Source: JABDAD01 sp964409695
GTDB taxonomy: Bacteria > Pseudomonadota > Alphaproteobacteria > Rickettsiales > Rickettsiaceae
NCBI GenBank assembly: GCA_964409695.1
Contig: CAYPDX010000001.1
Location: 1-62,396 of the forward strand
Direction of reading: 5' to 3'
DNA length: 62,396 nucleotides
The position numbers were made by a program, and so were the translations under genes. The notes under the pieces were generated by a model. That model saw only the letters and a program-made list of their open reading frames with translations, was not told where the DNA came from and did no database searches. The stretch's first letter is position 1. Each line of letters opens with the position of its first letter. This document shows positions 26,618 through 36,050 of the stretch, in pieces.

Positions 26618-28009
26618 ATGACAAAGAGAATTGAGTCAGATTCATTAGGTGACATAGAAGTAGATGATAAATTCTATTTCGGTGCTCAAACACAAAGATC
26701 TCTTTTAAACTTTAAGATTGGCACAGAGAAAATGCCATCTTCTCTAATTAAAGCTCTTGCTCTTCTCAAAAAATGCGCAGCAAAAGTTAATGTCAAAATG
26801 GGGATTCTAGATTCAAAAATTGGCACTGAAATAGTTATAGCTTCAGACTCTATTATTAGTGGTAAATATCAAGATAATTTTCCATTAGCTGTTTGGCAGA
26901 CTGGCTCTGGAACCCAAACTAACATGAATGTAAACGAAGTTATTTCTAATATTGCATGCGAATCTATGGGCGGGAAAAAAGGCTCAAAGAAACCAGTCCA
27001 CCCAAATGATCATGTTAATTTAGGACAATCTTCTAACGACTCATTTCCAACTTCTATGCATATTGCTACAGTGTTAGAAACTCACAATCATTTACTCCCA
27101 GCGTTAGAATATTTACGCAATAATTTAGATAAAAAAGCAAAAGAATGGGAAGGTATAATAAAAATTGGTAGAACTCATTTTCAAGACGCAACACCGATAA
27201 CTCTAGGTCAAGAATTCTCAGCTTATGTAGCACAAATAGAATATGGTATAGAAAGAGTGAAAGCTGCTCTTATCAGAGTATATAATGTTGCTCAAGGTGG
27301 AACAGCAGTTGGTACAGGAATAAATAGCAAAAAAGCATTTGGCAAATTATTTGCAGAACAATTAGCAATAGAGACAGGGTTTCCTTTCAATACCGCTCCT
27401 AATAAATTCGAGGCCCTAGCTTCAAATGATGCTATGGTTGAATTTTCGGGAGCTCTAAATGTTCTTGCAACAAGTCTAATGAAAATAGGTAATGATATAA
27501 GAATGCTAGGGTCTGGACCAAGATGCGGTATTGGGGAACTCATTTTACCAGAAAACGAACCTGGTTCGTCTATTATGCCCGGAAAAGTCAATCCAACCCA
27601 ATGTGAAGCTTTAACAATGGTATGTGCTCGTGTTATGGGGAATAATGTCACTATAACAATTGCTGGGTCAAATGGTCATTTTGAACTCAATGTTTTTAAA
27701 CCAGTTATAATTTACTCACTTCTTCAATCTATAGAACTTATAGCTGATTCTTGTAATAGTTTTGTAGACCATTGCATTAAGGGTATGAAACCAAATATAG
27801 AAAGAATAAATAAAGTCAGAGATGAGTCATTAATGCTAGTAACTGCACTTAACCCTCATATTGGATATGATAATGCAGCTAAAATTGCAAAAAAAGCTTA
27901 CAAAGAAAATAAAACCCTCAAACAAAGTGCTATTGAACTAAAAATTCTAACCGAAGAAGAGTTTGATAGGTTAATTAAACCTGAAGACATGATATACCCA
28001 AAGGATTAA
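26618..28009 (+). CDS. fumC: Fumarate hydratase, class II
   Basis: The 463-aa protein shows the family marks: TGSGTQTNMNVNEV, NLGQSSNDSFPTSMHI, KIGRTHFQDATPITLGQEF with the catalytic His, and the mobile signature loop GSSIMPGKVNPTQCEA. It hydrates fumarate to malate in the TCA cycle, matching the sdhCDAB operon at the other end of the window. Length is standard. It starts nine bases after the chpT-like gene and ends three bases before the thiolase gene. Confidence 0.96.
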   Translation: MTKRIESDSLGDIEVDDKFYFGAQTQRSLLNFKIGTEKMPSSLIKALALLKKCAAKVNVKMGILDSKIGTEIVIASDSIISGKYQDNFPLAVWQTGSGTQTNMNVNEVISNIACESMGGKKGSKKPVHPNDHVNLGQSSNDSFPTSMHIATVLETHNHLLPALEYLRNNLDKKAKEWEGIIKIGRTHFQDATPITLGQEFSAYVAQIEYGIERVKAALIRVYNVAQGGTAVGTGINSKKAFGKLFAEQLAIETGFPFNTAPNKFEALASNDAMVEFSGALNVLATSLMKIGNDIRMLGSGPRCGIGELILPENEPGSSIMPGKVNPTQCEALTMVCARVMGNNVTITIAGSNGHFELNVFKPVIIYSLLQSIELIADSCNSFVDHCIKGMKPNIERINKVRDESLMLVTALNPHIGYDNAAKIAKKAYKENKTLKQSAIELKILTEEEFDRLIKPEDMIYPKD

Positions 28010-28012
28010 TAT

Positions 28013-29188
28013 ATGAAAGATGTTTATATCGTAGATGCTAAAAGAACTGGAGTTGGAAGTTATTTAGGTTCACTAGCATCTTTCAAAGCTCATGAGCTTG
28101 GAAGCCATGTAATTAAACATATCATGACTAACAATAAGTTACCATCTAGTTCTATTGATGAAGTAATACTTGGACAAGTTCTAACAGGTGGGCAAGGACA
28201 AAATCCTGCAAGACAAGCTTCTATTAATGCTGGGTTAGATGTTACAACTACAGCAACCACTATAAATAAAGTTTGTGGATCTGGCCTTAAAGCAATTACT
28301 CTTGGATTTGATAGTATAAGACTCGGTGATAATGATTTAGTTCTAGCAGGTGGGCAAGAATCAATGTCAACAGCTTTCCATGGCGCCTTAATAAGGCAGA
28401 ATATTAGAATGGGGAATGTAAATTTTATAGATCAAATGTTATATGATGGATTAACCGATGCTTTTAGTGGCGCAGCCATGGGAATTACAGCTGAAAATAT
28501 AGCCAAAAAATTCTCTATAACAAGAGAAGAGCAAGATGAATTTGCCTGTCAATCTCAGATGAAAGCTACGAAAGCCATTATTGAAGGTAGATTTAAAGAT
28601 GAGATTGTACCTATTGAAGTAAAAATTAAAAAAGATTTAATAAATTTTGCTCATGACGAATTTGTAAGACAAAATACGACCTTAGAAGGATTGCAGAAAT
28701 TAAAACCTGCTTTTTTAGAAAATGGCACAGTGACGGCAGGAAATGCATCAGGAATAAATGATGGAGCAGCAATTTTATTGCTTGCTTCTGAAGCAGCATT
28801 AAAAAAATATAATTTAAAGCCCATAGCAAGAATAATAGCTCACGCTTCAGCAGGAGTTGAACCTTCTATTATGGGTATTGGCCCTGTAGAAGCTGTAAAG
28901 AAATTACTTAAGAAAATTGATTTAAACATTGCATCTTTAGACATAATTGAGGCAAATGAAGCTTTTGCCTCCCAATCCATTGCTGTTAATAAGCTTTTAG
29001 AGTGGGATAGATCAAAAGTAAATATTAATGGTGGAGCAATAGCAATTGGTCATCCGATAGGAGCAAGTGGCGCTAGAGTAACTGTTACCCTGCTTCATAA
29101 TATGATTAAGAACAAGGTAAAAAAAGGCCTCGCATCACTTTGTATTGGAGGCGGAATGGGAATAGCAATTTATTGTGAGAACATATAA
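28013..29188 (+). CDS. Acetyl-CoA acetyltransferase (thiolase II)
   Basis: The 391-aa protein has the acyl-accepting Cys in NKVCGSGLKAITLG (near residue 88), the catalytic His in GGAIAIGHPIGASGARV and the second Cys in LCIGGGMGIA. Thiolase II joins two acetyl-CoA to acetoacetyl-CoA, the first step of polyhydroxybutyrate or ketone-body metabolism, or runs in reverse. A phasin is encoded at 41134-41589, but no PHB reductase or synthase lies in the window. The gene's stop overlaps the kinase start by one base. Confidence 0.93.
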   Translation: MKDVYIVDAKRTGVGSYLGSLASFKAHELGSHVIKHIMTNNKLPSSSIDEVILGQVLTGGQGQNPARQASINAGLDVTTTATTINKVCGSGLKAITLGFDSIRLGDNDLVLAGGQESMSTAFHGALIRQNIRMGNVNFIDQMLYDGLTDAFSGAAMGITAENIAKKFSITREEQDEFACQSQMKATKAIIEGRFKDEIVPIEVKIKKDLINFAHDEFVRQNTTLEGLQKLKPAFLENGTVTAGNASGINDGAAILLLASEAALKKYNLKPIARIIAHASAGVEPSIMGIGPVEAVKKLLKKIDLNIASLDIIEANEAFASQSIAVNKLLEWDRSKVNINGGAIAIGHPIGASGARVTVTLLHNMIKNKVKKGLASLCIGGGMGIAIYCENI

Positions 29189-31104
29189 TGTCTTGTCACA
29201 ATAATATTTTTAATAAACTATCATTTTTATCAGAGAAAAGATCTCTCTTGCACGGAGAGTATTACACTCTTTTTGGAATATTTGGTACTATCTATTATAT
29301 TGTCCCGTATTTCTTGTGCTCCAGTAATTCAGACGTTAGCCCTAAAACTTTAGCACTAAGGATAATCTCATGTTTATTGTGTTTTTATCTATTAATATAC
29401 CATCAAATTAAAATCATGATCTCTCAAAGATTACTTGATAAATACAATCAAAAAAATAATCACCAAGAAATATTATCCAACTCAGACTCTACAAAATTTA
29501 TCTCAAAAAATGTAAATAGTGGTTTCTTACCACTCTATTGGTATATTTCATTGTGTTTTTGTTTACCATTAATGTCGACTTACAATTTATTGGACAGCTA
29601 TTTTGATACTACATGGATAGTTAATTCATCATTGTCAATTCTAACGCTAGTTTTGCTTGTTGATTCGATTAGTTTCATTATTTTAGAACTCATAGGTATA
29701 AGCGCAGGCTATTTATTATATAGCGTTATTACTGGAAACTTTAATTTTAATTATGAAGATGTAAATTATTTCCTAGTAATCTATGCTCACCTTTTTAGCA
29801 TTGCTATTGGAGGCTTTTTTCTTTACCAAAGAAGAATAATGGAGAAGAAACTTACAGAATCTAATCTAGAATTAGAGAAACTTAACATAACTCTTGATGA
29901 TAAAGTTAAAACAAGAACTGATTTCCTAAATAAAGCGCTACAAGCAAAGACAGAATTTTTAAATAATATAAGTCATGAAATAAGAACTCCATTACAAGGG
30001 ATATTTGGTTTAGCATCATCACTTAGTGATCATTGGAATAAATTTACTAATGACGAAAAAGAGAATCAGATTCATATAATCAATGAAAGTAGTGATAAAC
30101 TAGTGTCCCTAGTTTCAAATTTACTTGATGTATCAAAATTTGAAGCTGGAAAAATGCTATTTGATTTTCAAATAAATAATTTAGCATCAACAATCAGGTC
30201 CACTATCACTGAATTAAAACCTTTGTTTTACGACAAGCATATTGATGTATCTTTTTCTTTTAATGGTGATGAAGATGAATTTGCTCTTTCTTTTGATAAT
30301 CTAAGAATCTCACAAGTGATTAGAAATTACCTCTCAAATGCTATTAAATATTCAGCAAATAATACAAATATTACCATTACCCTTGGTTTTGCAGACCAAT
30401 ATGGTAATACTTGCGAAAAAGAAAATGCTTCCTCTATCCTAGTTAAAGTCAAAGATAATGGTATTGGCGTTCCAGAAAACGAATTGAAACAAATATTTTT
30501 TCCTTTCGCTCAAAGCTCACTTACTGACAGGAAATCGACTGGAACAGGCCTAGGTCTTGCATTATGCGCTGAAATTATACAAGGTCATCAAGGAAAAATA
30601 TGGGCCTATAATAATCAAATTGAAGCTGGTTCTACCTTCTGTTTTACTATACCAATGCAAAATTCAATAGATTCTCCTAAAGTCTCAATTAGAGATAAAG
30701 TGGAAAAACCAATTGATACAACAAATAGTAAATATTTAATTCTCTTTGTAGATGATGAAAAAGCATGTTCAACTGCAGGAAAAGTTATTTTAGAATGTGC
30801 TGGTTTTAGAGTTGATGTAGCAGATTGCGGCACAGCTGCTCTTAAAATGCTAGATGAACAGAAATATGATCTTATCTTACTCGATTTAATGATGCCTGAT
30901 ATATACGGCACTGAAGTACTGATAAATGTTAAGTCCAGTAAAGAGCACTCTCATATACCTGTGATATTACAAAGTGGTGGATCCGATCCAAGCGAGATTT
31001 CAAAAGCAATTACACTTGGAGCTTTTGGATATATACTAAAACCATATAATACAAATGAGATTATTTCAAAAATTAAAGCTGCTTTAAATATAGAGAAGAA
31101 GTGA
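29188..31104 (+). CDS. Hybrid histidine kinase with six-TM sensor and receiver domain
   Basis: The 638-aa protein has about six hydrophobic segments in its first ~215 residues, a linker helix, HisKA with the phospho-His at residue 263 (NNISHEIRTPLQG), and HATPase_c with NYLSNAIKYS, DNGIGVP and GTGLGLALC. A C-terminal receiver starts LFVDDEKACS (acidic pocket Asp ~522), with the phosphoacceptor Asp at residue 566 (LILLDLMMPD) and the conserved Lys in LKPY. The membrane part (YTLFGIFGTIYYIVPYFL, then LRIISCLLCFYLLIY) looks similar to the CqsS/LqsS type of sensor, but this is by eye. A terminal receiver requires a phosphotransferase, and the ChpT-like gene three positions upstream is the obvious candidate. 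Confidence 0.9.
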   Translation: MSCHNNIFNKLSFLSEKRSLLHGEYYTLFGIFGTIYYIVPYFLCSSNSDVSPKTLALRIISCLLCFYLLIYHQIKIMISQRLLDKYNQKNNHQEILSNSDSTKFISKNVNSGFLPLYWYISLCFCLPLMSTYNLLDSYFDTTWIVNSSLSILTLVLLVDSISFIILELIGISAGYLLYSVITGNFNFNYEDVNYFLVIYAHLFSIAIGGFFLYQRRIMEKKLTESNLELEKLNITLDDKVKTRTDFLNKALQAKTEFLNNISHEIRTPLQGIFGLASSLSDHWNKFTNDEKENQIHIINESSDKLVSLVSNLLDVSKFEAGKMLFDFQINNLASTIRSTITELKPLFYDKHIDVSFSFNGDEDEFALSFDNLRISQVIRNYLSNAIKYSANNTNITITLGFADQYGNTCEKENASSILVKVKDNGIGVPENELKQIFFPFAQSSLTDRKSTGTGLGLALCAEIIQGHQGKIWAYNNQIEAGSTFCFTIPMQNSIDSPKVSIRDKVEKPIDTTNSKYLILFVDDEKACSTAGKVILECAGFRVDVADCGTAALKMLDEQKYDLILLDLMMPDIYGTEVLINVKSSKEHSHIPVILQSGGSDPSEISKAITLGAFGYILKPYNTNEIISKIKAALNIEKK

Positions 31105-32000
31105 TTTTTTTAACTATAATTCTTTCTATTCTTTTCCTATATTGTCTATTGCTAAAATTTGCAGTTAGAATTCTTCTCAAAAAGATAACAAAAAATAGCT
31201 TAGGCTATATCACGAATATTACATATAAAGACCTTAATTACCTAAACCTCACATTAGCTAACCTAACCTTCTGTTCGCCAAGCTTTTCTTTTTCTTCCAT
31301 CAAGATTTCTTCTATTAGAGTTTCTCTATATATTGATAGAATAACAATATCTTTTCCTGATGAGATTATTTTACTTGGTAGTGAAAATATAAATTTTATT
31401 AGATTTCAAGACCAGCCAATATTTGATTTTAAAATTAGAAATAATGAGCTCAAAATTCGCAATAAATTATCATTGAATTTTTATGACTCTAATAATAATC
31501 AAATTATGGATAGGAACCTCGCTATTGATAGATTTAAAATTCAGAACGGATCGAGGCGTAATAAAATATTTGAAATAAATTTTGATTATCATTATGCCGC
31601 TAAAACTAAGAAGTCTCAGAAATCTTCCTTAGACATGATTATACAATTTGGTAAAAGCGAAAGAACTCGTACTAATTACATCAAGTCATTTAATATTGTA
31701 GATTATAAAATAAAATTACATTCATCAGAGCTTAGTGCGTATGGTTTTTTAGATTATCATAGAGATGGTAACCCTACGGGGAAAATCGTTGTTGGTATAA
31801 TAAACCCGCGAAATCTCACACAAGATATTTTCACAGAAAAAAATGAAATTTCTCAATCTATAGATAGTTTTCTTGAATTAATGCTGAATAAGTCAGAAAA
31901 AAACCATAATAAACTAAATCTTATATATAATTTTTCTGAAGATTCAGTGAAAATAAACGAACTAAATCTATGCGAGATAAGAAGAATTATGAAAACTTAG
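31101..32000 (+). CDS. Membrane-anchored protein of unknown function
   Basis: I do not recognise this 299-aa protein. It begins at a GTG (31101) overlapping the kinase stop by four bases (GTGA), indicating translational coupling. One N-terminal hydrophobic helix (IFLTIILSILFLYCLLLKF) acts as an anchor, followed by about 260 residues rich in alternating hydrophobic/polar strands (IRVSLYIDRITISFPDEIIL). This could be an AsmA- or LEA-like periplasmic beta-sheet domain. Coupling to the kinase suggests a related role, for example as an accessory sensor, but that is inference. Confidence 0.65.
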   Translation: MIFLTIILSILFLYCLLLKFAVRILLKKITKNSLGYITNITYKDLNYLNLTLANLTFCSPSFSFSSIKISSIRVSLYIDRITISFPDEIILLGSENINFIRFQDQPIFDFKIRNNELKIRNKLSLNFYDSNNNQIMDRNLAIDRFKIQNGSRRNKIFEINFDYHYAAKTKKSQKSSLDMIIQFGKSERTRTNYIKSFNIVDYKIKLHSSELSAYGFLDYHRDGNPTGKIVVGIINPRNLTQDIFTEKNEISQSIDSFLELMLNKSEKNHNKLNLIYNFSEDSVKINELNLCEIRRIMKT

Positions 32001-32002
32001 AT

Positions 32003-32263
32003 TCAGCGGCTCACCTTGGCACCTTTACTTGTTCCTTTTGATGGTACAGCTGGTGTCAAAGCTGGTTTTTTCCAATTTTTAGCAGCATCTTGAGCTGATG
32101 TAAATTTTGAATTATGCTCCTTTAGAGCTGCAACTCTTTCATCGGTTGCTTTCTGAGCCTCTCCTCTAGCTTTAGCTATACTTTCTGCAACAGCTGGGTC
32201 TGGAGTTCTTTTAAATAGACGAGTTAAAAAGCCAGGTTTTTTAGTATCAATTTCTCCAACCAT
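32003..32263 (-). CDS. Small basic, Ala/Lys-rich protein of unknown function
   Basis: The 86-aa protein starts MVGEIDTKKPGFLTRLFKRT and continues with an Ala/Lys/Glu-rich helix (about residues 24-60) and a Pro/Ser/Lys tail ending KGAKVSR. The start has a good ribosome site (GAGGAT, six bases upstream). No motif or signal is seen. It converges with the preceding membrane-anchored protein gene with a two-base gap. It could be nucleic-acid-binding or secreted, but the sequence does not say. Confidence 0.55.
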   Translation of the reverse strand: MVGEIDTKKPGFLTRLFKRTPDPAVAESIAKARGEAQKATDERVAALKEHNSKFTSAQDAAKNWKKPALTPAVPSKGTSKGAKVSR

Positions 32264-32347
32264 ATAATCCTCTTAATTTGTTTTCCTAAAGACTAGCTTG
32301 TTGATAGAAAATTTTACAACTTTATATGAACACCAACTAGGCAAAAA

Positions 32348-32357
32348 NNNNNNNNNN
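32348..32357. other. Assembly gap (10 N) between two minus-strand genes
   Basis: Ten N sit 31 bases after the stop of the AlkD-like gene and 84 bases before the start of the 86-aa gene. Neither flank reads as coding sequence I recognise. Unlike the other two gaps, it does not break a gene. Confidence 0.95.
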
Positions 32358-32387
32358 CTGTATCTTTAGAGACACAAATCCTCTCAG

Positions 32388-33086
32388 TTATAATCTTCTA
32401 TCCAAATAATCCTTTCTAATATCTTCTTCAAACTTTTCGATTGAATATCTAAGCATAGTTCTCGGCATTTTTGTACAATTTTTATCAAGAAAGCTTCTTA
32501 GCCTCTGTACATCCTTTTTACCAGCTTCACGAAGCATCCAGCCTGATGCTTTATGAATTAGATCATGGGTATCATTTAGTAGAAGCTTCGCGATCTTATA
32601 AGTCCAATCTAAATCATTTTTTTTAATAAAAAACCAAGTTGAAACAATAGAAATACGCCTCCTCCACATTATATCAGACTTTGCCAATTCAACTAAGCTA
32701 AACCTATCAGAATCATACAAATGAGATCCAATGATAAGATGCGCAGAGGCATCTACCAAATTCCAGTTATTTACATATTCTAGGTTTTTAAGATAGAAAT
32801 TATATATTTCATTCTTAGAGACATGAGCTGATTTTTGATATTGATTTACAAGAATGACAAGAGCTAAAAATCTCTCCTCATTTATTGGAGATTCTATTAA
32901 TTGCTGGATTTCGGGTAATGAGAGATATTGATATTCTTTAGCCAGTTTTCGCAAGTAAGGAACGGTGACCCCCATAAACTCATCATGTTCAGCATAATCA
33001 CCCTTCCCTGTTTTATAGTAAATAATATTCAGCTTCTTAGTTTTTCTACTCTCCTCAAGAAGATTTGCTCTTATATTATTTATCAT
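32388..33086 (-). CDS. DNA alkylation repair enzyme, AlkD-like HEAT protein
   Basis: The 232-aa protein is built of helical HEAT-like repeats and shows the family stretches VPYLRKLAKEYQYLSLPEI, NNWNLVDASAHLIIG, WRRRISIVSTWFFI and IHKASGWMLREAGKKD, with the Trp and Asp residues that line the DNA cleft in AlkD-type proteins. AlkD removes bulky 3- and 7-alkylpurines. Which lesions this member handles is unknown. Its start overlaps the end of fabI by 11 bases, so the two are co-transcribed. Confidence 0.85.
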   Translation of the reverse strand: MINNIRANLLEESRKTKKLNIIYYKTGKGDYAEHDEFMGVTVPYLRKLAKEYQYLSLPEIQQLIESPINEERFLALVILVNQYQKSAHVSKNEIYNFYLKNLEYVNNWNLVDASAHLIIGSHLYDSDRFSLVELAKSDIMWRRRISIVSTWFFIKKNDLDWTYKIAKLLLNDTHDLIHKASGWMLREAGKKDVQRLRSFLDKNCTKMPRTMLRYSIEKFEEDIRKDYLDRRL

Positions 33087-33879
33087 CAGAAAATGTCATG
33101 CCCATAATATTATAACCACAATCGACATGATGAACTTCGCCTGTAACTCCACTAGCAAGCTCGCTTAATAAGTAAACTCCAGCACCAGCAACATCTGCAT
33201 AAGATGTATTTCTTTTTAATGGCGAAGTTTTTTGATGGAGAGATAACATAGTTTTGAAATCTCCAATTCCACTTGCGGCTAGAGTTCTTACAGGCCCTGC
33301 AGAAATTCCATTAACTCTAATATTTTTAATACCAAAATCATTAGCAAGATATTTAATACTAGCTTCTAGCGCGGCTTTAGCAACACCCATAACATTATAA
33401 TTTTGAATTACTTTTTCAGCGCCGTAATATGTCATCGTCAGAAAGCTTCCACCATCATTCATTACTTTTTCAGCATGTTTTGTAACAGAAACGAACGAGT
33501 AGCATGAAATATGCATTGTATTTAGGAAATTAGTAAGGGAAGTATCTACATATCTGCCTTTAAGTTCGTTCTTATCAGAGAAGGCAACTGAATGAATTAC
33601 AAAATCTATTTTTCCCATATCTTTTTCAACATTTTCAAAAAGAGCTTCTATAGACCCCTCTTTTGAAACATCACAGTGATAGATATGTTTTGCTCCAATT
33701 TCTTCAGCAAGTGGACGAACTCTTTTTTCTAATGCGTCATTTAGATATGTAAAACCTATCTCAGCCCCATGTTTATTTGCTAATTCAGCTATGTGCCATG
33801 CTAAAGAAAGATTATTTGCAACGCCTATAACAACACCTTTTTTACCTTCTAAAAGCAATCCATTATTAAAATTTTTCAT
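33076..33879 (-). CDS. fabI: Enoyl-[acyl-carrier-protein] reductase (NADH) FabI
   Basis: The 267-aa SDR-type protein starts MKNFNNGLLLEGKKGVVIGV. The nucleotide site GVANNLSLAWHIA, the acidic turn HCDVS and VIHSVAFSDKNELKGRYVDT are typical of FabI. The catalytic pair lies in TYYGAEKVIQNYNVMGVAKAALEASI (Y-x6-Y-x6-K). FabI performs the last reduction of fatty-acid elongation and is the target of triclosan and isoniazid-like inhibitors. I chose the ATG at 33879 for its GGAG site; an upstream in-frame start adds 15 unconserved residues. It is divergent from lnt. Confidence 0.95.
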   Translation of the reverse strand: MKNFNNGLLLEGKKGVVIGVANNLSLAWHIAELANKHGAEIGFTYLNDALEKRVRPLAEEIGAKHIYHCDVSKEGSIEALFENVEKDMGKIDFVIHSVAFSDKNELKGRYVDTSLTNFLNTMHISCYSFVSVTKHAEKVMNDGGSFLTMTYYGAEKVIQNYNVMGVAKAALEASIKYLANDFGIKNIRVNGISAGPVRTLAASGIGDFKTMLSLHQKTSPLKRNTSYADVAGAGVYLLSELASGVTGEVHHVDCGYNIMGMTFSDDK

Positions 33880-33973
33880 ATTTTCTCCAAAAACTCTGAA
33901 AAGTACTTGTAAGAAGGATATCATTACATATTATTTTGTAAATAGTAATGCTTATAAAATAAAAGAAGAAAAC

Positions 33974-35518
33974 ATGTATATTGAAAGATTCATTGAAATA
34001 CTGAATGAAAGACCTAAATTATTCACATTTATATCTGGTTGCGCTCTAAGCTTTGCTTTTGCGCCCTATTTTTTCTTTCCATTATTGATCTCACTTGGTT
34101 TTTTCTCCTATTTCATAAAACAATGCGTGAGCATAAAAGAAGCTATGAAGATAGGATGGCTTTTTGGTCTAGGATTCTATCTTTGTAATCTTTATTGGAT
34201 TAGTATTGGTGTCTCAGTATATATAGATGATTTTTGGTGGGCTATACCTTTTGCTTTATTCGCATTACCAGCATGTTTATCTATATACACAATGCTCGTT
34301 GCTTTAGTTTCTTACTCCATAAAAACTAAAAACTTTTATATAAATAGTTTTACCTGTATTTGGATTATATCTGAATTGCTAAGGTCATATTTATTCACAG
34401 GATTTTCTTGGAATATTATAAGTTCTAGTTTTTCATTCTCTGAAAATGCGATACAAATCACAAATATTATAGGTTCATACGGGCTTGGCGCTGTAGTAGT
34501 ATTCTCCTTTTCTAGTTTTTGCCTTTTACTTGAGAGACAATACTTGAAGTTTTTAGTTTATGCTGGAATTAGCGCAATTCTATGGAGCTCTATATTTTAT
34601 TATGGCAACCATAGGCTTTTTAATAATCAAACCACAGAATATGAGATTAAAGTAAGATTGGTTCAACCAAGCATCAAGCAAACGGATAAATGGACAATTG
34701 ATATGTTTTGGAGTAATTTTAACCAACATAAATCTCTTTCTTTAGACAATATCTCAGACTCTCACCCTGACATTATAATATGGCCAGAAGCTGCAATTAC
34801 TATACAACCGAGTTATACGCAAGTTTTCAATGCTTTAAGACATATAGTCTCTAATACAAACATGACGCTAATTACAGGCGGCATTACAGATAATGTATCT
34901 CAGGACAACAGAAAAAAAGATAAATTATTTACATCAATATATGCAATACAAGATAACCCAAATCTTGTCTTTGAATATCATAAGTCACATCTTGTACCAT
35001 TTGGCGAATATATGCCATTAAAATCAATTTTACCTTTTCATAAACTTACGCCTGGTAATATTGATTTTTACCCAGGTAAACCAGGTTTTATCGTTAGCCT
35101 TGATAATTTTAACCTTAGAATTAGACCATTGCTTTGTTATGAAATAATTTTCCCAGATGAGGTTAGAATGAGTAATAAAGACGCTAATGTGATTTTAAAC
35201 CTAACAAATGATTCATACTACGGTAATACTTCTGGTCAATATCAGCATTTTTATATGGCTTGGATGAGGGCCGTGGAAAATGGCATTCCACTCATTAGAG
35301 TGGCTAACAATGGAATATCAGCTGTTTTTGACCCTCTTGGCAGAATTTTAATAAAAACTAAATTAAACGATATTACATATATAGATTCTTATATACCTGC
35401 TAGTATTAAGAATGAGACTCCATACTCCATGTATGGCAATAGACTTTTATATCTTTATATGCTTATTTCACTTTTTATAGAGTTTTTACTACCACGCATG
35501 AATAAAATACCAACGTAA
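33974..35518 (+). CDS. lnt: Apolipoprotein N-acyltransferase Lnt
   Basis: The 514-aa protein has about six N-terminal membrane helices and a periplasmic nitrilase-type domain. The catalytic Glu is at about residue 272 (IIWPEAAI), the Lys in the HKSHLVPFGEYMP segment and the Cys at about residue 388 (LLCYEIIFPDEVR), followed by LTNDSYYGNTSGQYQH. Lnt adds the third acyl chain to lipoproteins at the inner membrane, which fits the lipoprotein in this window. The ATG at 33974 gives the standard length; the longer frame runs back across the fabI start. The downstream XRE gene is a conserved alphaproteobacterial neighbour. Confidence 0.94.
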   Translation: MYIERFIEILNERPKLFTFISGCALSFAFAPYFFFPLLISLGFFSYFIKQCVSIKEAMKIGWLFGLGFYLCNLYWISIGVSVYIDDFWWAIPFALFALPACLSIYTMLVALVSYSIKTKNFYINSFTCIWIISELLRSYLFTGFSWNIISSSFSFSENAIQITNIIGSYGLGAVVVFSFSSFCLLLERQYLKFLVYAGISAILWSSIFYYGNHRLFNNQTTEYEIKVRLVQPSIKQTDKWTIDMFWSNFNQHKSLSLDNISDSHPDIIIWPEAAITIQPSYTQVFNALRHIVSNTNMTLITGGITDNVSQDNRKKDKLFTSIYAIQDNPNLVFEYHKSHLVPFGEYMPLKSILPFHKLTPGNIDFYPGKPGFIVSLDNFNLRIRPLLCYEIIFPDEVRMSNKDANVILNLTNDSYYGNTSGQYQHFYMAWMRAVENGIPLIRVANNGISAVFDPLGRILIKTKLNDITYIDSYIPASIKNETPYSMYGNRLLYLYMLISLFIEFLLPRMNKIPT

Positions 35519-35593
35519 CCATAACTAATAACTTTACTATACCCACAATCATTGGTATGTTGAGCGATTAAAATATTAATTCAAAGAATCAGA

Positions 35594-36037
35594 ATGAAAG
35601 AAGTCGGAATCCTCGAAGAATTAGAGGCAAAGGGAAAAGTTGATCCCATTGATACGTATGTCGGTAAAAAACTTAAAACTAGAAGAATTATGCTAGGATT
35701 AAGTCAGCATGATCTTGGTGAAGCAGTTAATGTAAGTATTCAACAAATTCAAAAATACGAGAAAGCAACGAATAGAATTTCAAGCGGAAAACTATATGCT
35801 TTTGCAAAACTTCTTTTAGTGCCTGTAGAATTTTTCTTTACAGATGTTGAAAGAGAAATTGGGCATCATGTTGCAAGAGAAGAAAAAGAACTTCTAGATT
35901 CAAGCTATAATATTGCCGAAAAAGAATTGCTCGCCCTCGTCCGTTCATTCAGCGAAATCAAGGATGTTAGCGTAAGAAAAAAAATTGTAGACCTATTAAA
36001 ATCACTATCAGACAAAACTGATCCAAATTTAATCTAA
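35594..36037 (+). CDS. XRE-family helix-turn-helix transcriptional regulator
   Basis: The 147-aa protein has a Cro/C1-type HTH at about residues 20-75 (VGKKLKTRRIMLGLSQHDLG, then IQQIQKYEKATNRISSGKLY) and a helical C-terminal extension (LVRSFSEIKDVSVRKKIVDLL). In many alphaproteobacteria an XRE gene of this form follows lnt and precedes metK. Here it precedes a glycosyltransferase, so that linkage is partly lost. The regulated genes are unknown. Confidence 0.88.
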   Translation: MKEVGILEELEAKGKVDPIDTYVGKKLKTRRIMLGLSQHDLGEAVNVSIQQIQKYEKATNRISSGKLYAFAKLLLVPVEFFFTDVEREIGHHVAREEKELLDSSYNIAEKELLALVRSFSEIKDVSVRKKIVDLLKSLSDKTDPNLI

Positions 36038-36050
36038 TATACAAAGCCTA

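Noticed and set aside
35519..35593. Possible XRE operator (ATACC...GGTAT) before the regulator gene
   Set aside because: Only 5-bp arms with a 10-base spacer; expected by chance in this base composition.
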